A DNA stretch of 64,000 nucleotides from Massilia sp. Root351 (GCF_001425045.1 NZ_LMDJ01000031.1:529232-593231), one strand, 5' to 3'. Counted from the first letter of the stretch, positions 15,674 to 25,364 are shown. Numbers and translations are program-made. The notes: generated from the sequence alone by a model not told the origin.

Positions 15674-15912
15674 ATGTCGGAGTGTCCCTCAAGAAATTTG
15701 CTCTTAGGTCTTGTTTCATGGATGAGTAGATCTCGTACATCCGCAGTGTCGTTCGGGAAAAATCGAAGTACTGCGAATGTCCGAAAAGGGGCGGTTTCGT
15801 CCATTCCGGCGCTGTACTTCGCGTCAAGCTGGACCAGCAGCTTCGTACCCGAAGGCAACAACGCTCGGTCCCTGGCATGAAGCGATAGCCCCGATTCGAA
15901 AATAGGCGCCAA
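15646..15912 (-). CDS. doubtful ORF, possible gene remnant
   Basis: 88 residues from a TTG. The frame reads back without a start to about 15955, and the content looks protein-like (SGTKLLVQLDAKYSAG, then FRTFAVLRFFPNDTADV). There is no ATG and no ribosome-binding site, and the 3' end overlaps the DUF262-like gene. This suggests a remnant of a lost gene rather than an active one. Family not recognised. Confidence 0.3.
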   Translation of the reverse strand: MAPIFESGLSLHARDRALLPSGTKLLVQLDAKYSAGMDETAPFRTFAVLRFFPNDTADVRDLLIHETRPKSKFLEGHSDIHCFILLAT

Positions 15913-16004
15913 ATTCCCACCATTTCGGGGCGAAGATTTAGCACGGAACCGATACGATCATCGCATCAAGTCCCAATGCAAGTATCCATCGGGAGGTGCA
16001 CACC

Positions 16005-16508
16005 ATGACTACCGCCTACGATTCAATCGGCCACATATCGCGGCTGGCGCCACGTGACCCGGCTGCCATGCCAGCGGACACGCACAGTGGCGACACGGTG
16101 GGCACGCGTGTCTGGCTGGACGAATTCGCCTGGCTGGAGACGCTGTTTAACGACACCGCCAACCGTTCGCCCAAGCTGCGCTATCCGGATCTGATCAGTG
16201 CCTGCGTGTCGCTGGTGTTCAACGCACCGATGCCCGAGCGGCGTATCTTCGCCTTCCTGCACACACGGCTGGTGCTGCGTGACCAGGATACTGCCCGCAG
16301 GCAGGAAGACATGTGGCGCGGCCAGTACCAGTTGCTGCTGGCGCTGCAAAAATCCGAGCAGAACCGCCATCCTCATCCGCAGTTCAAGCTGGATCATTTC
16401 ACCACCGCGTGCGTGGCCTTGGCGATGGAGGAAGAAGGTGCGAAAGAAAAGCTGTTCGAGCAGGCGCGCCGCAACATCGCACGGCGCGCCGCGCCATATT
16501 CCACCTGA
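16005..16508 (+). CDS. hypothetical protein at head of the conjugation locus
   Basis: A 167-residue soluble helical protein. The ATG at 16005 follows GGGAGGTG; a GTG at 15996 is too close to that site. No signal peptide or domain recognised. It lies 130 bases before the lytic transglycosylase on the same strand, at the head of the tra operon, so a regulatory or accessory role in transfer is possible, from position only. GC jumps here from the low-GC cargo to the high-GC tra region. Confidence 0.65.
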   Translation: MTTAYDSIGHISRLAPRDPAAMPADTHSGDTVGTRVWLDEFAWLETLFNDTANRSPKLRYPDLISACVSLVFNAPMPERRIFAFLHTRLVLRDQDTARRQEDMWRGQYQLLLALQKSEQNRHPHPQFKLDHFTTACVALAMEEEGAKEKLFEQARRNIARRAAPYST

Positions 16509-16640
16509 CGCTCTCCCGCGCCCAAACGACGCGCACCTTGCTGTTCACCGCGCCTGGCTAACGCCGGCAAACCCGAAGCCACCTGGTTCCTCGCAAGAGC
16601 GCGAGGTCGAATCCATGTCGGGCTATGCCGCGAGGTGAAC

Positions 16641-17153
16641 ATGCGCATTCTCATTCATTCCATATTGCCGCTGTTTGTCATGCCGGGACTGGCAAACGCC
16701 TGCTGGGAACAAGCAGCTCGGCAACACAGCGTGCCTGCCGTCTTGCTGCAGGCGGTCGCCGACGCCGAATCCGGCATGAACCCGGCCGCCGTCAACAACA
16801 GTCATTTTCAACGCACCGGCACGGTCGACATCGGCTACATGCAGGTCAATTCGGACGCGCGCATGTTGCGCAACCTGGGCGTCACGCAGCGCGCGCTATT
16901 CGATCCGTGCACCAACATAGACGCCGGTGCCCGCATTCTCGCCGAGAAGATGGGGCGCTATGGGCGCACATGGGAAGCTGTCGGCGCCTACAACGCCTCG
17001 TGCGTCACCATGACCGCGGAGCAGTGCCTGCGCGTGCGTATGCGCTACGCATGGCGCGTGTACCGGTCGCTGATGCGGCGTGCAACGCCAGTGAGCGGGG
17101 AAACCGCCCGGCTGGCTAGCTCCGCCATCGTTTCCTCTGTGAGCGTGCGATGA
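16641..17153 (+). CDS. lytic transglycosylase of the conjugation system (VirB1/Orf169-like)
   Basis: A 170-residue exported SLT-family enzyme that opens peptidoglycan for pilus assembly. It has a signal peptide (LPLFVMPGLANA), then CWEQAARQHSVPAVLLQAVA and the catalytic glutamate in DAESGMNP. GYMQVNSD and YNASC follow, as usual in the family. The ATG at 16641 is chosen over a GTG two codons earlier because GAGG then has proper spacing. It overlaps the next gene by ATGA. Confidence 0.9.
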   Translation: MRILIHSILPLFVMPGLANACWEQAARQHSVPAVLLQAVADAESGMNPAAVNNSHFQRTGTVDIGYMQVNSDARMLRNLGVTQRALFDPCTNIDAGARILAEKMGRYGRTWEAVGAYNASCVTMTAEQCLRVRMRYAWRVYRSLMRRATPVSGETARLASSAIVSSVSVR

Positions 17154-17797
17154 TGCGCCGCATTATGCTGGTGTCGGCGCTCATCGCCGCCGCAACAAGC
17201 GGGCCAATGCTGCTTGCCGGCTGCGCAGGCGCGGTGACGCATCCCGCCACCATGCCCGCGCGCGTAGAGCATTCGGTGACGCGCTTTCGCATCGCACAGT
17301 TCAATCAGGGCGGTGCCGGCTATTTCGCGCTCTGCCTTGAACCGGCATGCCCATTGGTGACGCCCAAGACGCCATCCGAGGCAACAGATCCTACAGCCCA
17401 CATTGACATCGAGGCGAGAGCATCTTTCACGGGGACGCCCGCAGCCGTGCCCGACACGCTGGTGATCCAGTTCCCGAGTGGTTCCGCGGCGCTTGGTCCC
17501 GGCGAGGCGAGGGCGTTGTCCCAGCTATCCGGGGTGACGCGCGGGGCCGGACGGATCGCCATCGCCGGGCGGACAGACAGCACCGGCAGCGATGCGGTCA
17601 ATCACCGCCTTGCATGGACCCGGGCGCGCGTCGTAGCCGACCACCTGCGCGACCAGCTAGGTGTGGCGCCCGGGCGCCTGTCATGGGAAGGGCGCGGCGC
17701 GTGCTGCTACGTGGGGGATAACCGCACCAGCATCGGACGCCAAGCCAACCGGCGCGCCGAAGTCACCTGGCATCCCGCTCTGGAGGCCCGGCCATGA
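17150..17797 (+). CDS. OmpA-family lipoprotein
   Basis: 215 residues. The N terminus is a lipoprotein signal with lipobox LLAGC near residue 26. The last 100 residues form an OmpA-type peptidoglycan-binding domain (LVIQFPSGSAAL, then GRTDSTGSDAVNHRLAWTRA). The role is probably to anchor the transfer channel to the cell wall. ATGA overlaps on both sides show translational coupling with the transglycosylase and the following small ORF. Confidence 0.85.
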   Translation: MMRRIMLVSALIAAATSGPMLLAGCAGAVTHPATMPARVEHSVTRFRIAQFNQGGAGYFALCLEPACPLVTPKTPSEATDPTAHIDIEARASFTGTPAAVPDTLVIQFPSGSAALGPGEARALSQLSGVTRGAGRIAIAGRTDSTGSDAVNHRLAWTRARVVADHLRDQLGVAPGRLSWEGRGACCYVGDNRTSIGRQANRRAEVTWHPALEARP

Positions 17798-17997
17798 CCA
17801 CAGCACATGTACTCAGCACAAAGCGGCCGAACGCGCTTCGCAGGCGCTGGACGCGGCCTCGCGGCAGACGCTTCGCGCGCGGACGCCAACGCCGCAGGGC
17901 CATGGTACGAGGTCCGCCTGGGCCAAGCCGGCTGCCAAGGGACGCGCATGGCGCCGCATCAAAGAGCGCGTCGAATGTGAATTTCAAGGAGGACTGA
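17794..17997 (+). CDS. uncertain 67-residue basic ORF
   Basis: It starts inside an ATGA overlap with the OmpA-like gene and stops directly against the pilin ATG, so position favours a coupled gene. Its content is extremely arginine-rich (RRRWTRPRGRRFARG), which may simply reflect GC-rich sequence. The same stretch is open in another frame. It may be a small transfer protein or just leader sequence for the pilin. Confidence 0.35.
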   Translation: MTTAHVLSTKRPNALRRRWTRPRGRRFARGRQRRRAMVRGPPGPSRLPRDAHGAASKSASNVNFKED

Positions 17998-18357
17998 ATG
18001 AGTACGTTGAACTCGTGGGCACCGATGCCCACATCCTGGCGCCTGCCGCGCAAAGGCATGAGTGCCGCCGCGCTGGTGGCGCTGATGCTACTGGGCCTGC
18101 TGGTCGCAGCGCCGGGCCAGGCGATCGACCTGGTTGCATTCTCCGGCCTGACCGGGCCACTGGTGTCCGCGCTGGCGCAGATGGCCGATCTGGCACCCGG
18201 CATCAAGGCGATGGTTGGTTTCATCGGCTTCGTGGTGGCACTGATCTCGCTGGCGGCGCTACGCAACTTCGGACCGGTGCTGTTCTATATCGGCCTGGCC
18301 ATTTTCGCCGCCGTTGGCCTCGTCATTGCGGGCGCCATCATGGGCGCGGTCATCTAA
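17998..18357 (+). CDS. traA: F-type conjugative pilin precursor (TraA-like)
   Basis: A 119-residue pilin precursor. It has a long basic leader, then a hydrophobic signal ending APGQA about residue 42, and a mature part of about 75 residues with two membrane segments (MVGFIGFVVALISLAAL and LFYIGLAIFAAVGLVIAGAI), as in F and R391 pilins. AAGGAGG lies five bases before the ATG. TraL follows 18 bases later. Pilin identity is by position, size and topology. Confidence 0.8.
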   Translation: MSTLNSWAPMPTSWRLPRKGMSAAALVALMLLGLLVAAPGQAIDLVAFSGLTGPLVSALAQMADLAPGIKAMVGFIGFVVALISLAALRNFGPVLFYIGLAIFAAVGLVIAGAIMGAVI

Positions 18358-18375
18358 CAGAGCAGGGAGGACGGG

Positions 18376-18675
18376 ATGCTTGCCGACACCTACATTCCAC
18401 GCCGCTTGGACGATCAATGGAAGATCGGATTGTGGGACGTCGATGTGGCGGCGCCCGTCCTGTTCATGCTGTTCGTCGGCTACCTGGCCAACACGCTGTG
18501 GGGCTTTGCCGTGGCCTGCGCCATCGGCCTGTATTTCGCCCGCATGATGGCGCGCGCCAAGGCCGACAAGCATGCAGCCTATGCCTTGCACTGGCTGTAT
18601 TGGTATTTGCCCACCAATCCCGTGAGTTCGATGCGCGCCACGCCGCCGTCGCACATCCGGCGCATGGTGGGCTAG
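18376..18675 (+). CDS. traL: conjugal transfer protein TraL
   Basis: A 99-residue inner-membrane pilus-assembly protein. The family pattern is clear: YIPRRLDDQWKIGLWDVD at the N terminus, then two membrane segments and HWLYWYLP near the end. It has a good ribosome-binding site (GGGAGG). It lies between pilin and TraE, the standard F-type order. Confidence 0.92.
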   Translation: MLADTYIPRRLDDQWKIGLWDVDVAAPVLFMLFVGYLANTLWGFAVACAIGLYFARMMARAKADKHAAYALHWLYWYLPTNPVSSMRATPPSHIRRMVG

Positions 18676-18684
18676 GGAGGGAAT

Positions 18685-19248
18685 ATGGACAACACCCGGT
18701 ACCAGGACGACCTGCGGGACCTGCGCGCGCGTATCCGTGCCCATCGGCTTGCCCTGGGCGTGTTGAGCCTGTGCCTGCTAATCACGCTCCTGATCACGTA
18801 TTCGCTGGTGGGCGCGCAGCGCGTGGTGGTGACGCCGCCGCATGTGACCAAATCCTTCTGGGTATCGGGGGAACGGGTCGGCAGCGCTTACCTGGAGCAG
18901 ATGGGCGGCTATGTCGCATGGCTGATGCTGGACCTGACACCCGCGTCGGCCGGCTGGAAGAAAGATGCCCTCTTGGCGTTTGTGGCGCCGGAAGACTATG
19001 AGGCGCTCAAGCTGCAAATGGAGCTGGAAGCCGAACGCCTGCGCAAGATGAACGGTAGCACCTACTTCCAGCTACAGCAACTCGAGCCCGACGAGGAGAC
19101 GCAGACGGTGCTCATGACAGGGCGGCTGCGCACGCTCATCAACGGGCAGGAAACGTCGCTGCTGCAAAAACGCTTCCGCGCCAGCTTCCAGTTTCGCGGC
19201 GGGCGCACCCATCTGAAAACATTCAAGGGGGTCGGCAATGAACAATAA
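18685..19248 (+). CDS. traE: conjugal transfer protein TraE
   Basis: A 187-residue TraE/VirB8-like inner-membrane protein with one membrane segment near residues 26-46 (LCLLITLLITYSLVGAQRVV) followed by a periplasmic domain. VTPPHVTKSFWVSGERVG and YLEQMGGYVAWLMLDLTPAS are typical of F-type TraE. It overlaps traK by 11 bases. Confidence 0.92.
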   Translation: MDNTRYQDDLRDLRARIRAHRLALGVLSLCLLITLLITYSLVGAQRVVVTPPHVTKSFWVSGERVGSAYLEQMGGYVAWLMLDLTPASAGWKKDALLAFVAPEDYEALKLQMELEAERLRKMNGSTYFQLQQLEPDEETQTVLMTGRLRTLINGQETSLLQKRFRASFQFRGGRTHLKTFKGVGNEQ

Positions 19249-20053
19249 GCATTTGGTCATGCTGCTCGCACTGGCATGCTGGGCGGGCGGCGCCGGTGCC
19301 GCGCAGCCGCGCGAAGTGCGTGACGGTGAAACCATGGAGGCGGCGATCGCCGCCGATGCGCCGACCCGCATCCGGCTGGAAGGGCAGCGCATCGTCAACG
19401 TGGTGGGCAACATCCACTCCACCAGCAATTGCGACAGCGCGCCGCCGGCCGGCATCGCGTCACCGGTCACGGCGCCATTGGCGGCGCCCGCCGTCAACTC
19501 GCGCGGCGACGTCATCCTTAACTGCGACCTGGACAAGGGCGAAATCTATGTGCGCCCGGCTGCAACAAGCCATGTCGGCCAGGTCCGCCCGATCAGCCTG
19601 TTCGTGTCGTCGGCGCGCGCGACCTACACCCTGCTGCTGCGTCCCGCCCAGATGCCGGCCGACAGCCTCGTTTTGCGCGACCGGCGCAGCGAAGCGAGCG
19701 AACCGGCTGCAAAGGCTGCGCGGCCGCAGGCCACCAGCCATGTGCGCGGGTTGAAATCCATGTTGGTATCAATGGCGCAGGGGCGGCCAGCGGACGGCGT
19801 GCGCGCCCAGCAGCTGGATGTGGTGCAAGCGCTGTGGCGCGAGGCCGAGTTCCGGCTGATTCGGCGTCAGGAGGGACGGGCGCTGCAAGGCGAGACCTAC
19901 CGCCTGCACAACACGAGCGCGGCGCCCATGGTGCTGGCCGAGCAGGAGTTCGATCAAGACGGCGTGCTGGCGGTCGCCATCGAGCAGCACAACCTCCAGC
20001 CGGGCGCCACGACCCTGGTGCACGTGATCCGGCAACAGGAGGGCACGCCATGA
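19238..20053 (+). CDS. traK: conjugal transfer protein TraK
   Basis: A 271-residue exported protein, the secretin-like VirB9 counterpart of the F-type outer-membrane core complex with TraV and TraB. It has a signal peptide (LLALACWAGGAGAA) and a beta-rich body with DKGEIYVRP near residue 95. The stop overlaps the traB start (ATGA). Confidence 0.88.
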   Translation: MNNKHLVMLLALACWAGGAGAAQPREVRDGETMEAAIAADAPTRIRLEGQRIVNVVGNIHSTSNCDSAPPAGIASPVTAPLAAPAVNSRGDVILNCDLDKGEIYVRPAATSHVGQVRPISLFVSSARATYTLLLRPAQMPADSLVLRDRRSEASEPAAKAARPQATSHVRGLKSMLVSMAQGRPADGVRAQQLDVVQALWREAEFRLIRRQEGRALQGETYRLHNTSAAPMVLAEQEFDQDGVLAVAIEQHNLQPGATTLVHVIRQQEGTP

Positions 20054-21435
20054 AGCTGCGTGAAAAATGGCGCACCGCCACGGGTCGCCTGAGTACCCGG
20101 CAGCGGCAGTATCTGATGGCGGCCGGTATCGTGGCCGGCGGCATCGGCACGCTCTGGTTGGTGTTGACGCTCGCCGGCAGCGACAAGAGCAAGGCGGCGC
20201 CGCGCGCGGACCGCGCCAAGGAAAAAGTCGTGGTCAAGCCCGAGCAGGAGGGCGTCACGCCGCTGCGCGTCGACCCGCTCGACCAGTGGGTGGGCACGGC
20301 CGGCAAGACCTTGGCGCAATACAAAGTGGACAAGGAGGCGCAGGACCGGTTCAACCTCGACCGCAAGGCGGGTGAGCAATCGCTGATGCAGCGCCTGGCC
20401 GACCTGGAACGCCGCCAGCAGGAACAAGGCCTGGGCGGTTCGACGGGCGCGGCGGCAGCGGCGCCGCAGGTGCCGGCGCCCGTCGCGGCATCCCCTGGTC
20501 CGGCGCCAGCTGCCATACCGGCCGCATCCCAGCGGCCTGCCACGCCTCCGCCGGACATGCCGGGGTTCCCGCCGGGTTCACCGGTGGCGCCCGTCGTGGC
20601 CACCGGTATGGGGCCAAGCGCCCAGACGGCGCTGGTCGAACCGCCGCCGGTACTGGTGCGGGTCACTCTGGCAGTGCCGGCCGCCACAGCAGGGAGGGCG
20701 GCAAACGGCGAGGCCGATACCCAGGATGCGCAAGGTGAGCGGGAGGCGGAGGAGGAGAAGGAGGGCGAGGGCGGCATGCTGGAGAGTTATTTGCCGGTCG
20801 GCTTCATCCGCGGCGAGACCTTGAGCGGCATTGCCGCCCCGACCGGCGGCCAGGCGCAGGCCAACCCGCTGCCGGTATTGATCCGGCTGCTGGACAACGC
20901 CGTGTTGCCGAACCACTATCGCGGCGAAGTGAAGGAGTGCTTCGTCATCGCCTCCGGCTACGGCAGCATCAGCGCCTCGCGCGCCTATTTGCGCACGGTG
21001 AACCTGTCCTGTGTGCGCCGCGACGGCCGCGCCCTGGAGGTGAAGATCGATGGCAACGTCCACGGCGAGGACGGCATGCTGGGATTGCGCGGGCGCCTGG
21101 TGACCATGCAGGGCCAGATGCTGGCCAACGCGCTGCGCGCCGGCATCGTCAGCGGCATCGGCCAGGGCTTCGCCCAAGGCGGCGCGACTTACTCGGCAAC
21201 GCCGTTCGGCACGCTCACCACCGGACCCGAGGGCATGGATGAACGCATGCGGCGCGGCGTCGCGGGCGGTGTCGGCCGCGCGCTGGACAACTTGGCAAAT
21301 TACTACATCAAGCTGGCCGAGGAGACCTTCCCGGTCATCGAAGTGTTCGCCAAGCGGCAGGTGGACATTGTGCTGACCAAGGGCATTCGGCTGCCACGGC
21401 TGGGCAAGGAGGCGCGCGATGACAATACCGATTAA
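20050..21435 (+). CDS. traB: conjugal transfer protein TraB
   Basis: A 461-residue VirB10-like protein spanning inner membrane and periplasm. It has one membrane segment near residues 20-45, a charged linker, a coiled coil (LMQRLADLERRQQEQGLG), a Pro/Ala-rich region, and the C-terminal VirB10-type domain beginning ESYLPVGFIRGETLSG. The start at 20050 is fixed by the ATGA overlap with traK; the frame is open further upstream but only as shadow. It overlaps dsbC by 17 bases. Confidence 0.92.
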   Translation: MKLREKWRTATGRLSTRQRQYLMAAGIVAGGIGTLWLVLTLAGSDKSKAAPRADRAKEKVVVKPEQEGVTPLRVDPLDQWVGTAGKTLAQYKVDKEAQDRFNLDRKAGEQSLMQRLADLERRQQEQGLGGSTGAAAAAPQVPAPVAASPGPAPAAIPAASQRPATPPPDMPGFPPGSPVAPVVATGMGPSAQTALVEPPPVLVRVTLAVPAATAGRAANGEADTQDAQGEREAEEEKEGEGGMLESYLPVGFIRGETLSGIAAPTGGQAQANPLPVLIRLLDNAVLPNHYRGEVKECFVIASGYGSISASRAYLRTVNLSCVRRDGRALEVKIDGNVHGEDGMLGLRGRLVTMQGQMLANALRAGIVSGIGQGFAQGGATYSATPFGTLTTGPEGMDERMRRGVAGGVGRALDNLANYYIKLAEETFPVIEVFAKRQVDIVLTKGIRLPRLGKEARDDNTD

Positions 21436-22228
21436 GTGGCTGCCGATCGTGCTGGCGGCGGCGCTGCAACCGGCCATGGCGGGCCGGGCGGAGGACGCGC
21501 TGCTGGCAAGCCTGCGCAAGGCCCATCCCGCGACCCGTTTCGACCGCGTGGCGCCGACCCCGGTTCCGGGCCTGTACGAGGTATGGATGGGCGATAACGT
21601 CGCCTATGTCAGCGGCGGGCATGTGCGCTACCTGGTGTTCGGCCACCTGTTCGACACCCGCCGGATGCGGGATGTGACGGCGTCCCGCAGGGCCGGCGGG
21701 ATGGCCAGGCAGGCGAGCCCTGAGACCGTTGCAGGCGCATCGGATGGTGCAGTTGACATGCCGGCGATCGCGCTTGAAGACGCCATCACGCTGGTGCGCG
21801 GTACCGGTGCGCGGCGGCTGTTGGTGTTTACCGATCCGGCCTGCGCCTACTGCCGGCAGCTCGACGCCACATTGCGGCGCCTGCGCGACGTCACCGTCCT
21901 GCACTACCTCTTGCCTTTCCAGGGACGGCAACTGCCCGAGGCGATCTGGTGCGCCCAGGACCGCGACGCGGCGTACGCACGCGCCATGGCCGATGGCGCC
22001 ATGCCAGCGGACCCCGCGTCCCCATGCGCCACCCCCTTGGAGCGCAATCTCGCGCTCGCGGCCCGACTGGGTGTGCAGGCCACGCCCACACTGGTGTTCG
22101 CCGACGGCAGGCGCGTCGCCGGGGCACTGGACAGCGACGACATCGAAGCCGGATTGGCGCGCGCCGCCGGCGGGACTGACAAGGCCGACAGCCTTGCAAG
22201 GAGCGCACATGGAACACATCGGCAGTAA
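21419..22228 (+). CDS. dsbC: DsbC-like periplasmic disulfide isomerase
   Basis: A 269-residue thioredoxin-fold protein with a signal peptide. The N-terminal dimerisation-like part has FGHLFDTRRMRDVT. The redox motif is CAYC within FTDPACAYCRQLD near residue 142, and the cis-proline region is QATPTLVF. The many cysteine-rich Tra proteins (TraU, TraN, TraH) need disulfide help, and a DsbC gene is a normal part of this operon type. Confidence 0.9.
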   Translation: MTIPIKWLPIVLAAALQPAMAGRAEDALLASLRKAHPATRFDRVAPTPVPGLYEVWMGDNVAYVSGGHVRYLVFGHLFDTRRMRDVTASRRAGGMARQASPETVAGASDGAVDMPAIALEDAITLVRGTGARRLLVFTDPACAYCRQLDATLRRLRDVTVLHYLLPFQGRQLPEAIWCAQDRDAAYARAMADGAMPADPASPCATPLERNLALAARLGVQATPTLVFADGRRVAGALDSDDIEAGLARAAGGTDKADSLARSAHGTHRQ

Positions 22229-22787
22229 CAAGAACGTGGCACGCAAGCTGCGCGCGCTGGGCCTGCTGGGGCCACTGGCACTGGCCGGTTGCGGCAACCT
22301 GTCGGGCCTGGACGGCTCGCCCAAGTTGAGCTGCAAGGCGCCGGAAGGCGTGCACTGCGCCTCGGTGTCCGCCAACTACCATAACCGTTCTCCCGCAAGC
22401 CCCGATAGCGCACCGCGCCCTGAGGGCGCATCGGTCGCGCCGCTCGCGGCGCAGGCGTTGCAGAGCGCCGCGCCGCAGGGGCTGGACCCGGTCGCCATGC
22501 GCTCGCCGGTGCGGGTGCTGCGGCTGTGGATCAAGGCCTGGGAGGACAGCGACCGCGACCTGGTCGACCAGTCCTATGTCTATGTGCGGATCGACAATGG
22601 CCAGTGGCAGGTGGCGCATGCCCAGCGCGCCGCGCGCGAAGCCTACGCGCCGCTGCGCCCGCCGCCATCGCGGCCGCCCGGCCAGGCGGAAGCGACCGCC
22701 ACACCGACGGCGGCCAGTGACGGCGCCGAGGTGGCGCGCGCCGCCGCAACCGCGCCACCGGCCGCCGGGCCGGCACGCCAACAGTGA
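22209..22787 (+). CDS. traV: conjugal transfer lipoprotein TraV
   Basis: A 192-residue outer-membrane lipoprotein of the core complex. GGAG lies five bases before the ATG at 22209, inside the end of dsbC. The lipobox is LALAGC near residue 28, followed by two cysteines (LSCKAPEGVHCASVSANY) typical of TraV. The C terminus is Pro/Ala-rich and low complexity. Confidence 0.88.
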   Translation: MEHIGSNKNVARKLRALGLLGPLALAGCGNLSGLDGSPKLSCKAPEGVHCASVSANYHNRSPASPDSAPRPEGASVAPLAAQALQSAAPQGLDPVAMRSPVRVLRLWIKAWEDSDRDLVDQSYVYVRIDNGQWQVAHAQRAAREAYAPLRPPPSRPPGQAEATATPTAASDGAEVARAAATAPPAAGPARQQ

Positions 22788-22802
22788 GCCAGGGAGGACA
22801 TC

Positions 22803-25364
22803 ATGCTTGAGACAGCAAGCGGGCCAGCCCAGGGCGGCCCGCGCCACATCCTCGACTGGCTCGGCCTGCGCGCCGGCAACGATTCGCCCCCGGAGCAGTT
22901 CGCCTCCTGGCTGCCCTACGGCGCCTATATCCCCGACGTGCAGCTGTTCGTCAACCGCAACGGCTGCGTGGGCTTCGTGCTGGAAGTGCTGCCGCAGTGC
23001 GGCGCGGACGAACGCATGGTCGAGGTGCTGGTGAGCCTGTACGTCAACTGCCCGGTTGGCACCGGCATCCAGTTCCACCTGTTCGGCGCGCCCCACGTGC
23101 GCAACATCCTGCGCGAGTACGCCAACCTGCGGGTGGAGGATGCCGACCAGTACGAGCAGGGCAGCCGCTACGGCCGTCCCGCGCGCAACAGCAACCTGTA
23201 CCGCGCGCTGGCGCGCCAGCGCGTGCAGCACCTGCTGGCCGGCACCATGCGCTCGCTCAGTGCGGCCCATCATTTCACCATGCGCGACTTCCGGCTGCTG
23301 GTCTCGGTGACCTTACCGGGCCACGGCGCGGACGAGCGGCGCCTGGGCACGCTGTGCGCGCTGCGCGATTCGATGTCGGTGACACTGGCCTCGGCCTCGT
23401 TGCCGAACCGGCAATGCGACGCGGACGGTTTGATTAACTGGTGCGCGCAGTTCACCAACCCGGACCGCATGGCGCGCACCGACCTGCCGCAGTTGCATTA
23501 CGACGAGGGCCGCGAGATCCGCGACCAGATCGTCGACTTCGACACCATCCAGGATGCCGGGCCGGAAGGGCTGCGCCTGTCCAAGCTGGCCGGCGGCGCG
23601 TCGCTGGAAGCGCGTTTCCTGTCGATCAAGTCGTTCCCGCAGCGCTTCGCGCTGTGGCGCATGGGCAGTCTGATCGGCGACCTGATGCAGCCGCCGCTGC
23701 AGTACAGTGCGCCGTTCCTGCTGACCATGGGCGTGCACATCCTGGACCACGCGGAGACGCGCAGCGCCATTGCGTCAAACCATTTCCGCGCCAACCAGAA
23801 CGCCGGCAGCAAGCTGGCCGACATCATGCCCGACGTCGAGCAAAAGCGCGAGGACTGGAAGGCGGCCGCCAACGCCGCGGACGCGGGCGGGCGCCTGGTG
23901 TCGATGTACCACCAGCTGGCCATCTTTACTTCGCCGGAGGACGCGCCGCAGGCGTGCGAGACCGCACGGGCGATCTGGCGCGCCAGCGGTTTTGAACTGA
24001 ACGCCGATGTCTTCAAGCAGCGCCAGGCCCTGTTGGCCAGCCTGCCGATGACGCTCTCGCCGGCCTTTCACGGCGACCTGCGCAAGATGCGCCGTGTCAC
24101 GCGCAAGACCACGGCCAACGCGATCCACCTGGCGCCCCTGATCGCTGAATGGCGCGGCACCAGCACGCCGACGCTGGTGCTGGCCGGGCGGCGCGGCCAA
24201 GTGACCACGCTCGACCTGTTCGACAACGACCTGGGCAACTTCAACGCCGCCGTGGTGGGCGCGCCCGGATCGGGCAAATCGGTCTTCCTCAACGAACTGG
24301 CGTGGTCCTACCGCTCGGTGGGCGCCAAGGTCTGGATGATGGACCTGGGCCGTTCGTTCGAAAAACTGTGCCGCAAGGCCGACGGCGCCTACATCGAGTT
24401 CACCGCGCACAGCGACATCAACCTCAATCCCTTCTCTGCCATCAACGACATCTGCGACGACATGGACATGCTGGTGCCGGCGATCGCCAAGATGTGCTCA
24501 ATGCAAAGCCGGCTGGAGGAGGTGCAGTACAAGGCGATCTCGGCGGTGCTGCTGCGCCAGTGGCAAAAATATGGGCGCGACATGACGATGACGGCCATGC
24601 GCGACGCGTTCAAGAGCGGCGCGATCCCCGATCTGGGCATTCGCGACGATCAGCGCATCCGGGATCTGGCCATCATGCTCAATCCCTATTCGAAGGATGG
24701 CCAGTACGCCCGCTTCTTCGAGGGCAGGAACAACGTCGATTTTACCAACGACTTCGTCGTGATCGAGAACGAGGAATTGAAGCGCCGCCCGGACCTGCAC
24801 GCGGTGGTCAACATCCTGCTGATGTACCAGATCACCGGGGAGATGTACCTGACGCGCAACCGCAAGAAGCTGCTCGTCATGGATGAACTCAAGCAGCAGC
24901 TGGGCGAGATCGGCAGCGACGATCCGCTGAAAGCGGCCGTGGTCGAGGAGGCGGCGCGCCGGGCGCGCAAGTACGGCGGCGCGCTGGTGACCGCCACCCA
25001 GGGTGCGGACGACTACTACGGCTCGGCGCAGATGGAAGCGGCGTTCAATTGCTCGGACTGGGTGTTCCTGCTGCGCCAGAAGCCCGAGTCGATTGAACTG
25101 CTGGACCGGAAGGGGCGCTTGCTGATGGACGCGGCCAAGAAACGGCTGCTGAACTCCCTGCGCACCGAGGCCGGCGCGTACGCGGAAATGTATGTCTCGT
25201 CGCCGGTCGGCGAGGGCGTGGCTCGCCTGGTGCTCGACCCCGCCACCCATCTGCTGTTTTCCAACAAGCTGGAGGACAACAAGCCGATCGACGCCTTGCG
25301 CGCGCAGGGCTACAGCATCGACGAGGCGATCACGCGCATCCTGGCCGAACGGGGGCACGTATGA
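22803..25364 (+). CDS. traC: conjugal transfer ATPase TraC (VirB4 family)
   Basis: An 853-residue cytoplasmic ATPase that powers pilus assembly. The N-terminal TraC_F_IV domain is followed by the ATPase core: Walker A GAPGSGKSVF near residue 485 and Walker B LLVMDELKQQ near residue 690. Length matches F-family TraC (about 800-880). It overlaps trbI by four bases (ATGA). Confidence 0.95.
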   Translation: MLETASGPAQGGPRHILDWLGLRAGNDSPPEQFASWLPYGAYIPDVQLFVNRNGCVGFVLEVLPQCGADERMVEVLVSLYVNCPVGTGIQFHLFGAPHVRNILREYANLRVEDADQYEQGSRYGRPARNSNLYRALARQRVQHLLAGTMRSLSAAHHFTMRDFRLLVSVTLPGHGADERRLGTLCALRDSMSVTLASASLPNRQCDADGLINWCAQFTNPDRMARTDLPQLHYDEGREIRDQIVDFDTIQDAGPEGLRLSKLAGGASLEARFLSIKSFPQRFALWRMGSLIGDLMQPPLQYSAPFLLTMGVHILDHAETRSAIASNHFRANQNAGSKLADIMPDVEQKREDWKAAANAADAGGRLVSMYHQLAIFTSPEDAPQACETARAIWRASGFELNADVFKQRQALLASLPMTLSPAFHGDLRKMRRVTRKTTANAIHLAPLIAEWRGTSTPTLVLAGRRGQVTTLDLFDNDLGNFNAAVVGAPGSGKSVFLNELAWSYRSVGAKVWMMDLGRSFEKLCRKADGAYIEFTAHSDINLNPFSAINDICDDMDMLVPAIAKMCSMQSRLEEVQYKAISAVLLRQWQKYGRDMTMTAMRDAFKSGAIPDLGIRDDQRIRDLAIMLNPYSKDGQYARFFEGRNNVDFTNDFVVIENEELKRRPDLHAVVNILLMYQITGEMYLTRNRKKLLVMDELKQQLGEIGSDDPLKAAVVEEAARRARKYGGALVTATQGADDYYGSAQMEAAFNCSDWVFLLRQKPESIELLDRKGRLLMDAAKKRLLNSLRTEAGAYAEMYVSSPVGEGVARLVLDPATHLLFSNKLEDNKPIDALRAQGYSIDEAITRILAERGHV

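Noticed and set aside
17661..19001. 446-residue plus-strand ORF across pilin, traL and traE
   Set aside because: Out-of-frame read-through of GC-rich DNA; the pilin, TraL and TraE frames are clear and properly spaced.
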